From NCBI RefSeq assembly GCF_004359985.1, contig NZ_SMRO01000005.1, positions 109,084 to 173,083 of the forward strand: a stretch of 64,000 nt of DNA, written 5' to 3'. The notes beneath the pieces were generated by a model. That model searched no databases. It had not been told where the DNA came from and saw only the letters and a program-made list of their open reading frames with translations. Source of the DNA: Paraburkholderia flava (lineage in GTDB: Bacteria > Pseudomonadota > Gammaproteobacteria > Burkholderiales > Burkholderiaceae). This document shows, one piece after another, positions 28,055-37,177 of the stretch (positions are counted from its first letter, which is position 1; every line of letters begins with the position of its first letter). The translations under genes and the position numbers were made by a program.

Positions 28055-29196
28055 TGTTGTTTACCGCCGTGTGTATCGATCGAGGTTTCGACCGACATCC
28101 CCGGCCGCAACCGCTGCGCCAGTTCCTGCCCCGGGTCCACGTTGATCCGCACGGCAATCCGCTGCGCGACCTTGACGAAATTTCCGGTCGCATTGTCGGA
28201 GCGGATCGCCGCGAATTCCGATCCGGTCGCTGGCGCGATTTCTTCGACGTGGCCGCGCAGTTTCGCACCGCCGAGCGCATCGACTTCGAACGTCGCCGCC
28301 TGGCCGACGCGCATGTGGTGGGTCTGCGCTTCCTTATAGTTCGCGACGATCCACACGCTGTGCGGAACCAGCGACATCAGCTGCGTACCGGCCGTGACGT
28401 AAGCACCGTTGCGCACGCCGACTTCGGACAGCTGCCCATCGACCGGTGCACGGATGACCGTGTGCCCCAGGTCGATCTGCGCGCTGAGCAACGCGGCCTG
28501 ATTCGCATCGATCGCGGCCTGCAGACCCGGACGCGCGACGAGCACCGTGCGCACATCTTCCGAACCGATCGCGCGACTCGCGAGCGCCTGCTGCAACGAC
28601 GCCTGCGCGGCGAGCAGCGCCTCGCGCGCCTGGTCGTGTTCGCGCTTCGACAGCGAGCCGTCCTTGACCAGCGCGTCGGCGCGTCGCATGTCCGCCTCGG
28701 TGCGCGCGAGTTGTGCGCGGGCGCTCGCGATATTCGCTTCCTGGCCCTGGATCGCGATTTCGCGCGAGCGCTGCGACTGCGTGGAATTCGCGAAGGTCGC
28801 GCGCTGCGCGGCGAGGTTCGCTTCGGCCTGCATGACCCGCGCGCGATAGGTGCTGTCGTCGATCGTCACGAGCACCTGGCCGGTCTTCACCTCGGCGAAG
28901 TCGCTGACCGGCACGCTCGTCACGTAGCCGCTCACCTGCGGACTGATCGTCGTCACGAATCCGCGCACATACGCGTTGTCGGTTTTTTCGGGGAGACCGG
29001 AGAACGGCGGCAGTCGCCACGCGTACAGCACGACGAGGATCGCGACGATCGCGAGCACGACGATCGCGATGATGGTCGTGAGATTTTTCTCGGGCGGGCG
29101 CCAGCCGTGCGGCGCGCCGAGCGGGTCGGCAGCGGGGGTAGCAGATGCAGCGGGCCCGGGAGTGGCCTTCGACGGCCCGGTGTTCTGTGTGTTCAT
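28051..29196 (-). CDS. EmrA-type membrane fusion protein (HlyD family)
   Basis: 381 residues: cytoplasmic N-terminus rich in Pro/Ala, one transmembrane helix (about 42-62), lipoyl half-motif starting at TDNAYVRGFVTTISPQVSGY, a long coiled coil (about 120-215) and a beta-barrel. It links the MFS pump to the outer-membrane channel in EmrAB-type export of hydrophobic drugs. Lies 15 nt after the pump gene and overlaps the OMF gene. Confidence 0.92.
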   Translation of the reverse strand: MNTQNTGPSKATPGPAASATPAADPLGAPHGWRPPEKNLTTIIAIVVLAIVAILVVLYAWRLPPFSGLPEKTDNAYVRGFVTTISPQVSGYVTSVPVSDFAEVKTGQVLVTIDDSTYRARVMQAEANLAAQRATFANSTQSQRSREIAIQGQEANIASARAQLARTEADMRRADALVKDGSLSKREHDQAREALLAAQASLQQALASRAIGSEDVRTVLVARPGLQAAIDANQAALLSAQIDLGHTVIRAPVDGQLSEVGVRNGAYVTAGTQLMSLVPHSVWIVANYKEAQTHHMRVGQAATFEVDALGGAKLRGHVEEIAPATGSEFAAIRSDNATGNFVKVAQRIAVRINVDPGQELAQRLRPGMSVETSIDTHGGKQQ

Positions 29197-29211
29197 CGAG
29201 TCGCTTACCTT

Positions 29212-30873
29212 TTACCTGTTTCCGACGTTACTTTCGTGGCTGGCCTGTGCCGCGAGCGCAGCCTGGGCGGCCTGAGCCTGCATGACTTTTTGTTGAAGCG
29301 CGACGATCGGCGAAAGCTCGTTGTTCCGCCGTACCGACCAGCGAATCGCGTAGCCCCACAACAGCGTGAGCACTGCGAGTACGCCGACCAGCAGGAACAC
29401 GTCGTTATACGCGAGGATATTGGCCTCGCGTGTCACGGTCTGCGCGAAACGGGCCATGCCGGCGGCATGAATGCGCGCGGCGATGACGGGATTGGCGAGA
29501 TCGATCGACTGCACGAGTTCGTTCGAATGGAAACGCTCGCGGATGATCTGGAACGTGCCGAGCAACGCGGTGCCGATCTGCCCGCCGACGCTCTGGCTGA
29601 TGTTGAACAGCACCACGAACGTGACGAAATGCTGGCCGCCCGCGAGCAGCACCTGCGCCATCCCGATCACCATCGCGCGGCCGAGGAACAGCAGCGACGC
29701 GAACCCGATCAGCGCCTGGCTGAAGTAGAAGTTTTCCGGTCGCGTGAGGTTGGTCGCGCCGGCATCGAGGAACGCGCCGACGGCGATCAGCAGCACCGCG
29801 AGCCGGACCGCCGATGCGGGATTGTCCGGTCTGAATGTCAACACGCTGACTGCGATGCCGGCAATCGACGCCGAGAGGATGATCAGGTTCAGCGTGATCA
29901 TCTGGTCGTTGAGCATGCCGAAGAGCGTCAGCAATCCGACCGAGCCGAACGCCTGCTCGGACAGCAGAATGCGGATCGTGGCGGCCACCAGAATCACCCG
30001 CATCATCTCTCGTCTGGTGAGCCAGCGGGTGTTGATCAGCGGGTTTGCGCGCCGATGTTCGACCAGCATCCCCGCGGTGACCAGCGCGATGCCGGCGGCT
30101 AGCGACCAGCCCATCCATGCACGCTCCATCCACCATTCGATGCGTCCTTCGGACACCACCGCGACCACCAGCGCGAGACCGGGGGCGAGCAGCGCGAAGG
30201 TGAGGAAATCGAGTGGCTCGAAGACCTTGACCCGATCGCTGCGCGGTAACGGCAGCAGCATCACTGCGGTAAGCGACGCGAGCGCCAGCGCGAACTCGAA
30301 CCAGTAGAGCATGTGCCAGTCGCCGGTATTCAGCAGGCCAGGCGACAGCACGCGCGCGAGCGGCACGGCGAGCTGCGGAATGCTGATGCCGATCATGATG
30401 CCGTGCAGCTTTTTCGGCGGGAGCATCGATTGCAGCAGATAGTTGATCGCGAGTGTCGTCAAACCGGCTGCGGATACCGCGCTGATCGCGCGCACCGCGA
30501 CCGCCATCCAGAAACTCTCGACGAACAGATGCAGCAGATTGATCAGCGCATACGCGACGAGCGTGCCGCGGATAAAACGCTGCAGGCCGAATTGCTGCCG
30601 ATACTTCACCAGCAGCAGATTCACCGACACGTACACCATGAAATACGCGGCACTCAGCCAGTTGGCTTCGTCGCTGAAGAGGCCGAGCGTGCCCTGCGCG
30701 AAGTTCAGGTTCACCACGACCAGCGCGTTGCCCAGGCCTTGGGTGATACCGAGCAGACAACCTATCGCGAAATACCCGGCGCGACGTGCGCCCGGATGCT
30801 CGGGATTGTAGGGAGAGCCGGGCAGCGATGGCCGCTCGCTCGGCTTGAAGACGTACTCGATCGGCTCTGACAT
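29212..30873 (-). CDS. EmrB/QacA-type MFS drug exporter (DHA2 family)
   Basis: About 553 residues with up to 14 transmembrane helices, the DHA2 drug:H+ antiporter layout, and a charged C-terminal tail rich in Ala/Gln. First gene of the efflux operon. Start is uncertain: ATG at 30873 (MSEPIEYVFKPSE) gives the usual length, while in-frame starts at 30942 and 30972 would add 23-33 residues; none has a convincing ribosome site. Exports an unknown toxic compound; no regulator gene is adjacent. Confidence 0.88.
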   Translation of the reverse strand: MSEPIEYVFKPSERPSLPGSPYNPEHPGARRAGYFAIGCLLGITQGLGNALVVVNLNFAQGTLGLFSDEANWLSAAYFMVYVSVNLLLVKYRQQFGLQRFIRGTLVAYALINLLHLFVESFWMAVAVRAISAVSAAGLTTLAINYLLQSMLPPKKLHGIMIGISIPQLAVPLARVLSPGLLNTGDWHMLYWFEFALALASLTAVMLLPLPRSDRVKVFEPLDFLTFALLAPGLALVVAVVSEGRIEWWMERAWMGWSLAAGIALVTAGMLVEHRRANPLINTRWLTRREMMRVILVAATIRILLSEQAFGSVGLLTLFGMLNDQMITLNLIILSASIAGIAVSVLTFRPDNPASAVRLAVLLIAVGAFLDAGATNLTRPENFYFSQALIGFASLLFLGRAMVIGMAQVLLAGGQHFVTFVVLFNISQSVGGQIGTALLGTFQIIRERFHSNELVQSIDLANPVIAARIHAAGMARFAQTVTREANILAYNDVFLLVGVLAVLTLLWGYAIRWSVRRNNELSPIVALQQKVMQAQAAQAALAAQASHESNVGNR

Positions 30874-31016
30874 GAAGTGGGGGGACTCCGCTTGGGACAC
30901 GACCCGCTCTGCAAGCAAACCGGGATAGCTTTTCTGAACCATTAGACGAAACATCGTCGTCGGTTGTGACATGGTTGCGGCGGCGTACCTCGCGCCAAAG
31001 CATACTATCGGGCGGT

Positions 31017-31027
31017 TGGTTTAACCA
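31017..31027. promoter_or_regulatory. short palindrome upstream of the efflux operon
   Basis: TGGTTTAACCA is a perfect odd-length palindrome about 45-145 bp upstream of the possible efflux start codons, near a minus-strand -10-like TAGTAT. Could be a repressor half-site pair; no regulator is encoded next to it. Confidence 0.25.
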
Positions 31028-31324
31028 CACGCATGTCGCGATGAAGGTCGGACTCGACCCGATGCAAAATCTACGCAAGATCGAGCGGGATGGGGCGGGT
31101 GTATTGACGTGTCGAAATATCGACGTGCGATGGTGTCGAAGTCCGTAGTCATTTTCAAATGGCGATTATGCGTGAGCGTTCGACTACGGAAATTCTCTGG
31201 AAAAAGCTGAAGCGTTAAAAAAGAAAACGGCGTGACACTTCGGGATTTAAACAGCTCGATAAAACCGCGCTAATTGAAACCGCGAAGTTCGCAAATTGCC
31301 AGGTGCCGGGCAATCGAATCGCAG

Positions 31325-31353
31325 TTGACAACCTAAAAATGGCTTGCTCCAAT
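31325..31353 (+). promoter_or_regulatory. candidate promoter of the encapsulin biosynthetic cluster
   Basis: A perfect -35 box TTGACA (31325-31330) and a weaker -10 box TCCAAT (31348-31353) are 17 bp apart, in the AT-rich region about 240 bp before the first gene. A transcript from here would have a long leader. Confidence 0.45.
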
Positions 31354-31595
31354 CGTGCCGGCGATTTGCCCATTTAAAAAATAATCCAGAAATCGAGCCA
31401 CAACGGCTCACGAGACAAGAACATCACGGCGTCATCTTTCCGGTATCCCGTACGGCGGCATATTTGTCGTCGGCGATATCGTGCTTTCGGTTTTCGGAAT
31501 TGCAGCAGCAGATTTTATTCAATGCGAAATGCATAAACGCGTCGGCTTGGGCTGGCGTATCCGATTGATTTGGCTTTCTGTGTCTATCCATAAAC

Positions 31596-34500
31596 ATGGT
31601 ACGAACACATTTAACGCCTTCAGAAAGTGAAAGTACGGCCGGTGCGTTTGATATTGCCGATCCGGCAACGTCGACGCATTACGAGGTGCAGATACTCGGC
31701 CATTATGCGAGGCCCGTTCGGCGCATCGAGCCGATCGCGGATGCGCGGACGTTGACACTGACGGCCGCGCTCGCCGCGATCGAAACCTGTGCGCGACTCG
31801 ATCGCTATTTGCCGGTGATCGTCGACAGTCGTCAACGGCGCGATACCGCGCCCGGCATCGCGCATTGGACCGGGTGGCCGGAGTCGCTGAACTTCGCGTC
31901 GCGCGATCGTGCGCTGCGGCTGCTCGATGCCGCGCGCAGCAGCGACGTCCCCGATCGCGCGATGCAGGTCGATCTGATCAGTCGTCCCGTCGAACTGAAT
32001 GCGGGACGCGCAGCGGTGCGCATTCTGTGCCGGCTTGGCGAAGAGATGCTGTCGGTGATCGCCGTCTGCGCAGAGGACGATCCGTGGGCGCAGGCGTGCG
32101 ACGCGGTCGCCGAACTGTATGCCGAAATCCTGCACGAACTGCTGACCGATCCCGACGCAACGCCTGCCACCGCGCGCGGTCTCGGCTCCGCTTCGTTCGA
32201 GAGCGTGGTCGGTGCGCTTGCAGGCGAAGCGCGCGACCACGGTGCGTGGCGCGCGATTCCGCAGATGATTGAAGACAGCGTGGATGCGCATCCGGCGCGC
32301 CCCGCGTTTTGCTTCGACGGCCGCTGGCTCACCTACGCGGAATTCGATCGCCGGGCGAATGCATTTGCCGCCCAGCTTGCCGCGCGCGGCGTGACGAAAG
32401 GCGCGATCGTGCCGGTGCTGCTCGCGAACAGTCTTGAAATGCCGGTCGCGTATCACGCACTGATGAAGCTCGGCGCCGCGTTCGTGCCGCTCGATCACGC
32501 GTGGCCGGTCGAACGCCTCGTGCAGGCACTGGAAGAACTGTCGAGCGACGTGGTCGTCTGCGCAAACGCGGACGACTTGCCCGAGACATTTCGCGCCGGC
32601 GCGCTCGCGATCGACATCGACCGGCTCGAACCGCAGCGTACGCGGCCCGACGTCGCGATCGAACCGGACGATGCGATCTACGGAATCTTCACGTCGGGCA
32701 CGACGGGTCGCGCGAAGTGCGCGCTGAATCTGCACGGCGGCCTCGCGAATCGCTTTCGCTTCATGTCGCGCTATTTCGATCGGGTGGCGGGTGAGCGCGC
32801 GTGCATTCTGCAAAACAGCCGGCACACGTTCGACTCGTCGGTGTGGCAACTGTTCTGGCCGCTGACGACCGGCGCGAAGGTCGTGATTCCGAAGCAGGGC
32901 GCGTTCCTCGATCTCGAGACGACGGTCGACACGGTCGCGCGCTACGGCGTCACGATGACCGACTTCGTGCCGAGCGTGTTCAACCAGATCGTCGCGCTCG
33001 CCGAACACGACGACCAGGTGTGCGCGAAGCTGTCGACGCTCGCGGAACTAATCGTCGGCGGCGAGGAAATTACGCCGCCGATGGTTCACAAGATGCGCGC
33101 GCTGTTGCCGCATCTGCGGATCACGAATGCGTACGGTCCGACGGAGACGTCGATCGGCATGGTCTTTCATCCGGCCGAAGCGGCGGACGGCATGTCGATT
33201 CCGATCGGCCGCCCGATCGACAATTGCTACGTCGTGATCGTCGATCCTGAACTGCGGCCGTTGCCGCCGGGCGCGTGCGGCGAGCTGCTGATCGGCGGGA
33301 TCTGCGTCGGCGCTGGTTACGTCGGACGACCCGAACTCACCGCGCGCGTCTTCATCGACAACCCGTTCCCGACGATTCCCGGCGCGAAGCTCTACCGGAC
33401 CGGCGACCTCGGCTGTTTCGACAGTCATGGCGAACTGCGTTTCGTCGGCCGCAAGGATTTTCAGGTGAAAGTGGGCGGCGTGCGGATCGAACTCGGCGAG
33501 ATCGAGGCGGCTGCGGAGCGTTGTCCGCATGTGCATCACGCGAAGGCGTTCGTCGCGGGCGAGCGCAGCGCGCGGTCGATCGCGCTCTTCGTGACCGGCA
33601 CGGCGGATCTCGACCGCGCGACGGTCGAGCGTCATCTGCGCGGCGTGCTGCCGCGTGCGTCGCTGCCGCGGCATTACTTCGTGCTCGCGTCGATGCCGCT
33701 CGCGGAAAGCGGGAAGGTGAATCGCAAGGTTCTGCAGCAACAGCTCGACGACTATCTCGCCGACACCGATCGTCAGGTGCTGCACGCGGTGCCCGTCGCC
33801 GACGACGATGTGACCGCGCGCGTGCTCGCCGTGTTCGCCGCGCAGTTGCGTTGCGCGGACCTCGGTGTCGACGACGATTTCTTCGAAGCGGGCGGGGATT
33901 CGCTCAACGCGCTTGCGACTGCGATCGAGCTTGAACGGCTGTTCGGGCTGCGCTTCAGCGTCAGCGATCTGCTCGCGCATCCGAGTGCGGCGAAGGCTGG
34001 GGTGTATATCGAGCAGCGGCTGGGTGGTGGCGGCGCGGACGAGCCAGACGAATCTGAGGCGGCATTGATGGAGCGCGATGCGCATGTCTTCGCGAGCGCA
34101 CTGCAGGCGACGCAGCACGGCACATCGGCGGCTGCGGACGCTGGGCTCCGCAATCGCATCGAGCATGCAGGGCGCGCATCGAACGCATCGAGCACGTCGA
34201 ACGCACAGCACGCACCGCGCAGCTTGCTACTCACAGGCGGCACCGGTTTCATCGGCAGCTATCTCGCGAAGTCACTGCTGGATCGCGACGACGATCTTGA
34301 GGTCGTGGTGCTTCTGCGCGCGGACGGCGATCCGCAGCGCCGGCTGATCGAATGCTTCAATGAAAAGCACCTGTGGGACGAGCGCTATGCGGGCCGGCTT
34401 CACGCAGTCGCAGGCGATCTCGCAGCAACAGGACTAGGCCTGGACGCCCCGGACCGCGACGCACTCGCCGCACGCTTCGACGCGATCGTCCACTGCGGCG

Positions 34501-35324
34501 CGCTCGTCAATTTCGCCTACGACTATCGTGCGCATCGCGCGTCGAACGTACTCGCGACACAGCAGTTGCTGCGCCTGTCGTTCGAACATCACGAGAAGCC
34601 GTTCTTCTTCGTGTCGACGCTCGGCGCGTTCGAACAGGAAGCCGCGCAACGCGCAGCGCTACTCGACGAAGCGTTAGACCCTCACCATACGATCGTTCCG
34701 CGTTCCGGCTACAGCCGCTCGAAGTGGGTTGCCGAACGGATGTTGCTCGACGCGCGCGCAAGCGGTTTGCCGGTCACCGTGTTCCGGCTCGGCGAGGTGA
34801 TGCCGTCGAGCGGCGGCGTGAGTTGCGTGCCGAATCCGCGCGCGCTCACGCATTTCCTGTTGACGGCGATGGCGCAGTTGAACGCGAGACCCGCAGTGCC
34901 GATGCGTTCGGACTGGTCGCCGGTCGACTATGTCGCGTCGCGCGTGGCGTCGGCGGTCTTCGATGCCGACACGTGGGGTCGTGCGTATCACGTCTTCCAT
35001 CCACGCAGCGTGCGTTTCGACGACGCGTTTTCTCACACCGGCACTGCGCTCGATACGCTGTCGTGCACGCAATGGCTCGCCGCGCTCGATGCATGCATCG
35101 CGCAGCATGGATCGCACGAACTGAGTTTGCTGCGCAGACTGCTGCCGTCCACGCCAACCGACGAGGCCACGCTCGCCGCGACGTTCTCGTCGCTGCTGAC
35201 GAACAATCCTGGTCTTTTCGACAGAGCTGGCTGCGATGCGCTCGAACGCACGCACGGTCTCGCGGACGTCGATCTGGATCACGCGATCGCGCGATATGGC
35301 CGTCAGTTGCTCGGCGCGGGTTGA
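31596..35324 (+). CDS. NRPS-like megasynthase: unknown N-domain, adenylation, carrier, thioester reductase
   Basis: 1242 residues. The first ~215 residues match nothing I recognise. An adenylation domain follows (about 220-720): A3 TSGTTGRAK near 367, A4 FDSSVWQ, A5 NAYGPTETS near 511, A8 RTGDLG near 601 and the catalytic A10 Lys in ESGKVNRK near 706. A carrier domain has GGDSL with Ser769 for phosphopantetheine. After an Ala/Ser/Gly linker comes a reductase domain with TGGTGFIG at 880-887 and catalytic Tyr1039/Lys1043 (YSRSK). No condensation domain. It should activate one amino or other carboxylic acid and release it as aldehyde or alcohol. The ATG at 31596 lacks a ribosome site, so the start is tentative. 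First of eight co-directional genes. Confidence 0.9.
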   Translation: MVRTHLTPSESESTAGAFDIADPATSTHYEVQILGHYARPVRRIEPIADARTLTLTAALAAIETCARLDRYLPVIVDSRQRRDTAPGIAHWTGWPESLNFASRDRALRLLDAARSSDVPDRAMQVDLISRPVELNAGRAAVRILCRLGEEMLSVIAVCAEDDPWAQACDAVAELYAEILHELLTDPDATPATARGLGSASFESVVGALAGEARDHGAWRAIPQMIEDSVDAHPARPAFCFDGRWLTYAEFDRRANAFAAQLAARGVTKGAIVPVLLANSLEMPVAYHALMKLGAAFVPLDHAWPVERLVQALEELSSDVVVCANADDLPETFRAGALAIDIDRLEPQRTRPDVAIEPDDAIYGIFTSGTTGRAKCALNLHGGLANRFRFMSRYFDRVAGERACILQNSRHTFDSSVWQLFWPLTTGAKVVIPKQGAFLDLETTVDTVARYGVTMTDFVPSVFNQIVALAEHDDQVCAKLSTLAELIVGGEEITPPMVHKMRALLPHLRITNAYGPTETSIGMVFHPAEAADGMSIPIGRPIDNCYVVIVDPELRPLPPGACGELLIGGICVGAGYVGRPELTARVFIDNPFPTIPGAKLYRTGDLGCFDSHGELRFVGRKDFQVKVGGVRIELGEIEAAAERCPHVHHAKAFVAGERSARSIALFVTGTADLDRATVERHLRGVLPRASLPRHYFVLASMPLAESGKVNRKVLQQQLDDYLADTDRQVLHAVPVADDDVTARVLAVFAAQLRCADLGVDDDFFEAGGDSLNALATAIELERLFGLRFSVSDLLAHPSAAKAGVYIEQRLGGGGADEPDESEAALMERDAHVFASALQATQHGTSAAADAGLRNRIEHAGRASNASSTSNAQHAPRSLLLTGGTGFIGSYLAKSLLDRDDDLEVVVLLRADGDPQRRLIECFNEKHLWDERYAGRLHAVAGDLAATGLGLDAPDRDALAARFDAIVHCGALVNFAYDYRAHRASNVLATQQLLRLSFEHHEKPFFFVSTLGAFEQEAAQRAALLDEALDPHHTIVPRSGYSRSKWVAERMLLDARASGLPVTVFRLGEVMPSSGGVSCVPNPRALTHFLLTAMAQLNARPAVPMRSDWSPVDYVASRVASAVFDADTWGRAYHVFHPRSVRFDDAFSHTGTALDTLSCTQWLAALDACIAQHGSHELSLLRRLLPSTPTDEATLAATFSSLLTNNPGLFDRAGCDALERTHGLADVDLDHAIARYGRQLLGAG

Positions 35325-35362
35325 TATACATCATCAAGCGAAGTCACAAGCGAGGAGCCGCA

Positions 35363-36346
35363 ATGCATTACCGAAGAATGGGACGTCTAGGCTGGCAGGT
35401 CAGCGAGGTCGGCTACGGCATGTGGGGCATTGCCGGCGGCCCCGGCAACTTCACCGGCGCGAACTACGACACCGCGCCCCACTGTCTCGATGCGGCAGTC
35501 GAAGCCGGTTGCAATTTCTTCGACACCGCATGGGTCTACGGACGCGGTATCAGCGAAGAGATGCTGGGACGCGTGCTGCGCTCGCATCCGGATCGCCGGC
35601 TGTACGTCGCGACGAAGATTCCGCCGAAGAACCGCGAGTGGCCGCCGCGCGCTCACGACACGCTCGACGACGTCTTTCCGGCTGCACACATTCGCGAGTA
35701 CACGCAGCGCAGTCTCGAGAATCTCGGCGTCGACCGGATCGATCTGATGCAGTTCCATGTGTGGGACGACCGCTGGGCTCACGACGAATCGTGGCAGCGC
35801 ACGATGAGCGATCTGCGTGCCGAAGGGCTGATCGAAGGCATCGGGATCAGCGTGAATCGCTGGGAGCCGGCCAACTGCGTGAAGGCGATTGAAACCGGGC
35901 TCATCGACGTGATCCAGGTGATCTACAACATCTTCGATCAGGCGCCCGAAGACGAACTGTTCCGCGTCGCGCAGGAACGCGATATCGGGATCATCGCGCG
36001 CGTGCCGTTCGACGAAGGCGGCCTGACCGGCACGCTGACGCGCACCAGCACCTTCCCTCCCGAAGACTGGCGCAGCACCTATTTCGGTCCCGAGAATCTC
36101 GGGCCGACGGTCGAGCGTGCCGACGCGTTGAAGCGCATCGTGCCCGACGGCTCGACGCTGCCGGAACTCGCGCTACGTTTCATTCTTCATCATCCGGCGG
36201 TGTCGACGGTGATCCCCGGCATGCGACAGCTCGCGAACGTGCGCGCGAACATGGGCGTGAGCGATGCGCCGCCGTTGTCGCCCGAGCTGCTGGCGGAGTT
36301 GCGCCGGCATCGCTGGGATCGCTTGCCGACTGCGTGGTCGCAATGA
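35363..36346 (+). CDS. aldo/keto reductase
   Basis: 327 residues, a TIM-barrel NADPH reductase. The catalytic tetrad is visible: Asp and Tyr in FFDTAWVYG, Lys in VATKIPP and His in MQFHVW. AGGAG lies 5 nt before the ATG at 35363. It starts 38 nt after the megasynthase, so it may reduce the aldehyde released by the reductase domain, or a ketone on the same scaffold; this is inference from context. Confidence 0.88.
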   Translation: MHYRRMGRLGWQVSEVGYGMWGIAGGPGNFTGANYDTAPHCLDAAVEAGCNFFDTAWVYGRGISEEMLGRVLRSHPDRRLYVATKIPPKNREWPPRAHDTLDDVFPAAHIREYTQRSLENLGVDRIDLMQFHVWDDRWAHDESWQRTMSDLRAEGLIEGIGISVNRWEPANCVKAIETGLIDVIQVIYNIFDQAPEDELFRVAQERDIGIIARVPFDEGGLTGTLTRTSTFPPEDWRSTYFGPENLGPTVERADALKRIVPDGSTLPELALRFILHHPAVSTVIPGMRQLANVRANMGVSDAPPLSPELLAELRRHRWDRLPTAWSQ

Positions 36347-36372
36347 ATGCAGCCGTTCACAGGAGATAACGC

Positions 36373-37098
36373 GTGAGCAAGATCATCGCGATGTGGGCGC
36401 ATCAGCGTGCGATGTCGACGGCGTTCCTGCGCATGATGCTGGAGCGCGGCGACGTGACCGTGATCCACGAGCCGCTGGTCACGCTGATCGATACCGGACG
36501 CGTGAGCGTGCCGGACGTCGACGGCTCGACGATCGAAGTGGACTCGGAAGCCGCGCTGTTCGCGCAGATGCGCGTGCTCGCGCAGACGCGTCCGGTGTTC
36601 TTCAAGGACACCGTCGAGCATCGTTATCGCTATCTGTTCGAGCATCCCGAGGCGATCGCCGATTTCGAGCACACGTTCATCGTGCGCGAGCCGCATAGGA
36701 CGATCAGCTCGCTGTATCACATGAAGCCCACGATCACGTGTCCCGAGGTGGGCTACGAGCATCTGTTCGAGATCTTCGAACTGATCAGCAGCTTGAAGAC
36801 TTCGCCGCCGCTGGTGATCGACGCGGAACGGCTCATCGCCGACCCGCGAACCGTCGTCGCGCGCTGGTGCCGCGAGACCGGTCTGCCGTTCCTCGACCAC
36901 GCGCTCACCTGGCAGCCCGAGGATCGTCCCGAATGGCAGCGCACGCGGCAGTGGCATACGGGCGTATCGCAAAGCTCGGGATTCAGCGCGCAGCAGCACG
37001 ACTACGAGGTGACGGTCGACAACCATCCGATGCTCAAGCAGTACTTCGATCACCACCGTCCGTTTTACGAGCAGCTGGTTCGCCATGCGATCCGCTGA
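36373..37098 (+). CDS. sulfotransferase-like P-loop protein
   Basis: 241 residues. The N-terminal WAHQRAMSTAFLR is the 5'-phosphosulfate-binding loop of PAPS-dependent sulfotransferases, and FIVREPHRTISSLYHM fits the 3'-phosphate-binding helix with its Arg and Ser. It should transfer sulfate from PAPS to a hydroxyl or amine. The GTG start at 36373 is supported by AGGAGA 6 nt upstream. An APS kinase three genes downstream would make its donor. The catalytic base cannot be assigned without an alignment. Confidence 0.78.
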   Translation: MSKIIAMWAHQRAMSTAFLRMMLERGDVTVIHEPLVTLIDTGRVSVPDVDGSTIEVDSEAALFAQMRVLAQTRPVFFKDTVEHRYRYLFEHPEAIADFEHTFIVREPHRTISSLYHMKPTITCPEVGYEHLFEIFELISSLKTSPPLVIDAERLIADPRTVVARWCRETGLPFLDHALTWQPEDRPEWQRTRQWHTGVSQSSGFSAQQHDYEVTVDNHPMLKQYFDHHRPFYEQLVRHAIR

Positions 37099-37177
37099 AC
37101 CGTCTTCCGCAACGCGTTTCGTGCTTTTCATTCTTCAACCCGGTTTCCGCTTTTTCTCCTTATAGCGAGGCGAACTC

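Larger units (their letters stand above)
30874..31595. other. AT-rich intergenic region between efflux operon and encapsulin cluster
   Basis: About 620-720 bp, clearly richer in A+T than the flanking DNA, especially 31140-31595, with no credible gene. It holds promoters for the divergent efflux operon and the biosynthetic cluster. Besides the elements listed separately there is a small hairpin at 31395-31409 (GAGCC/GGCTC). Confidence 0.6.
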
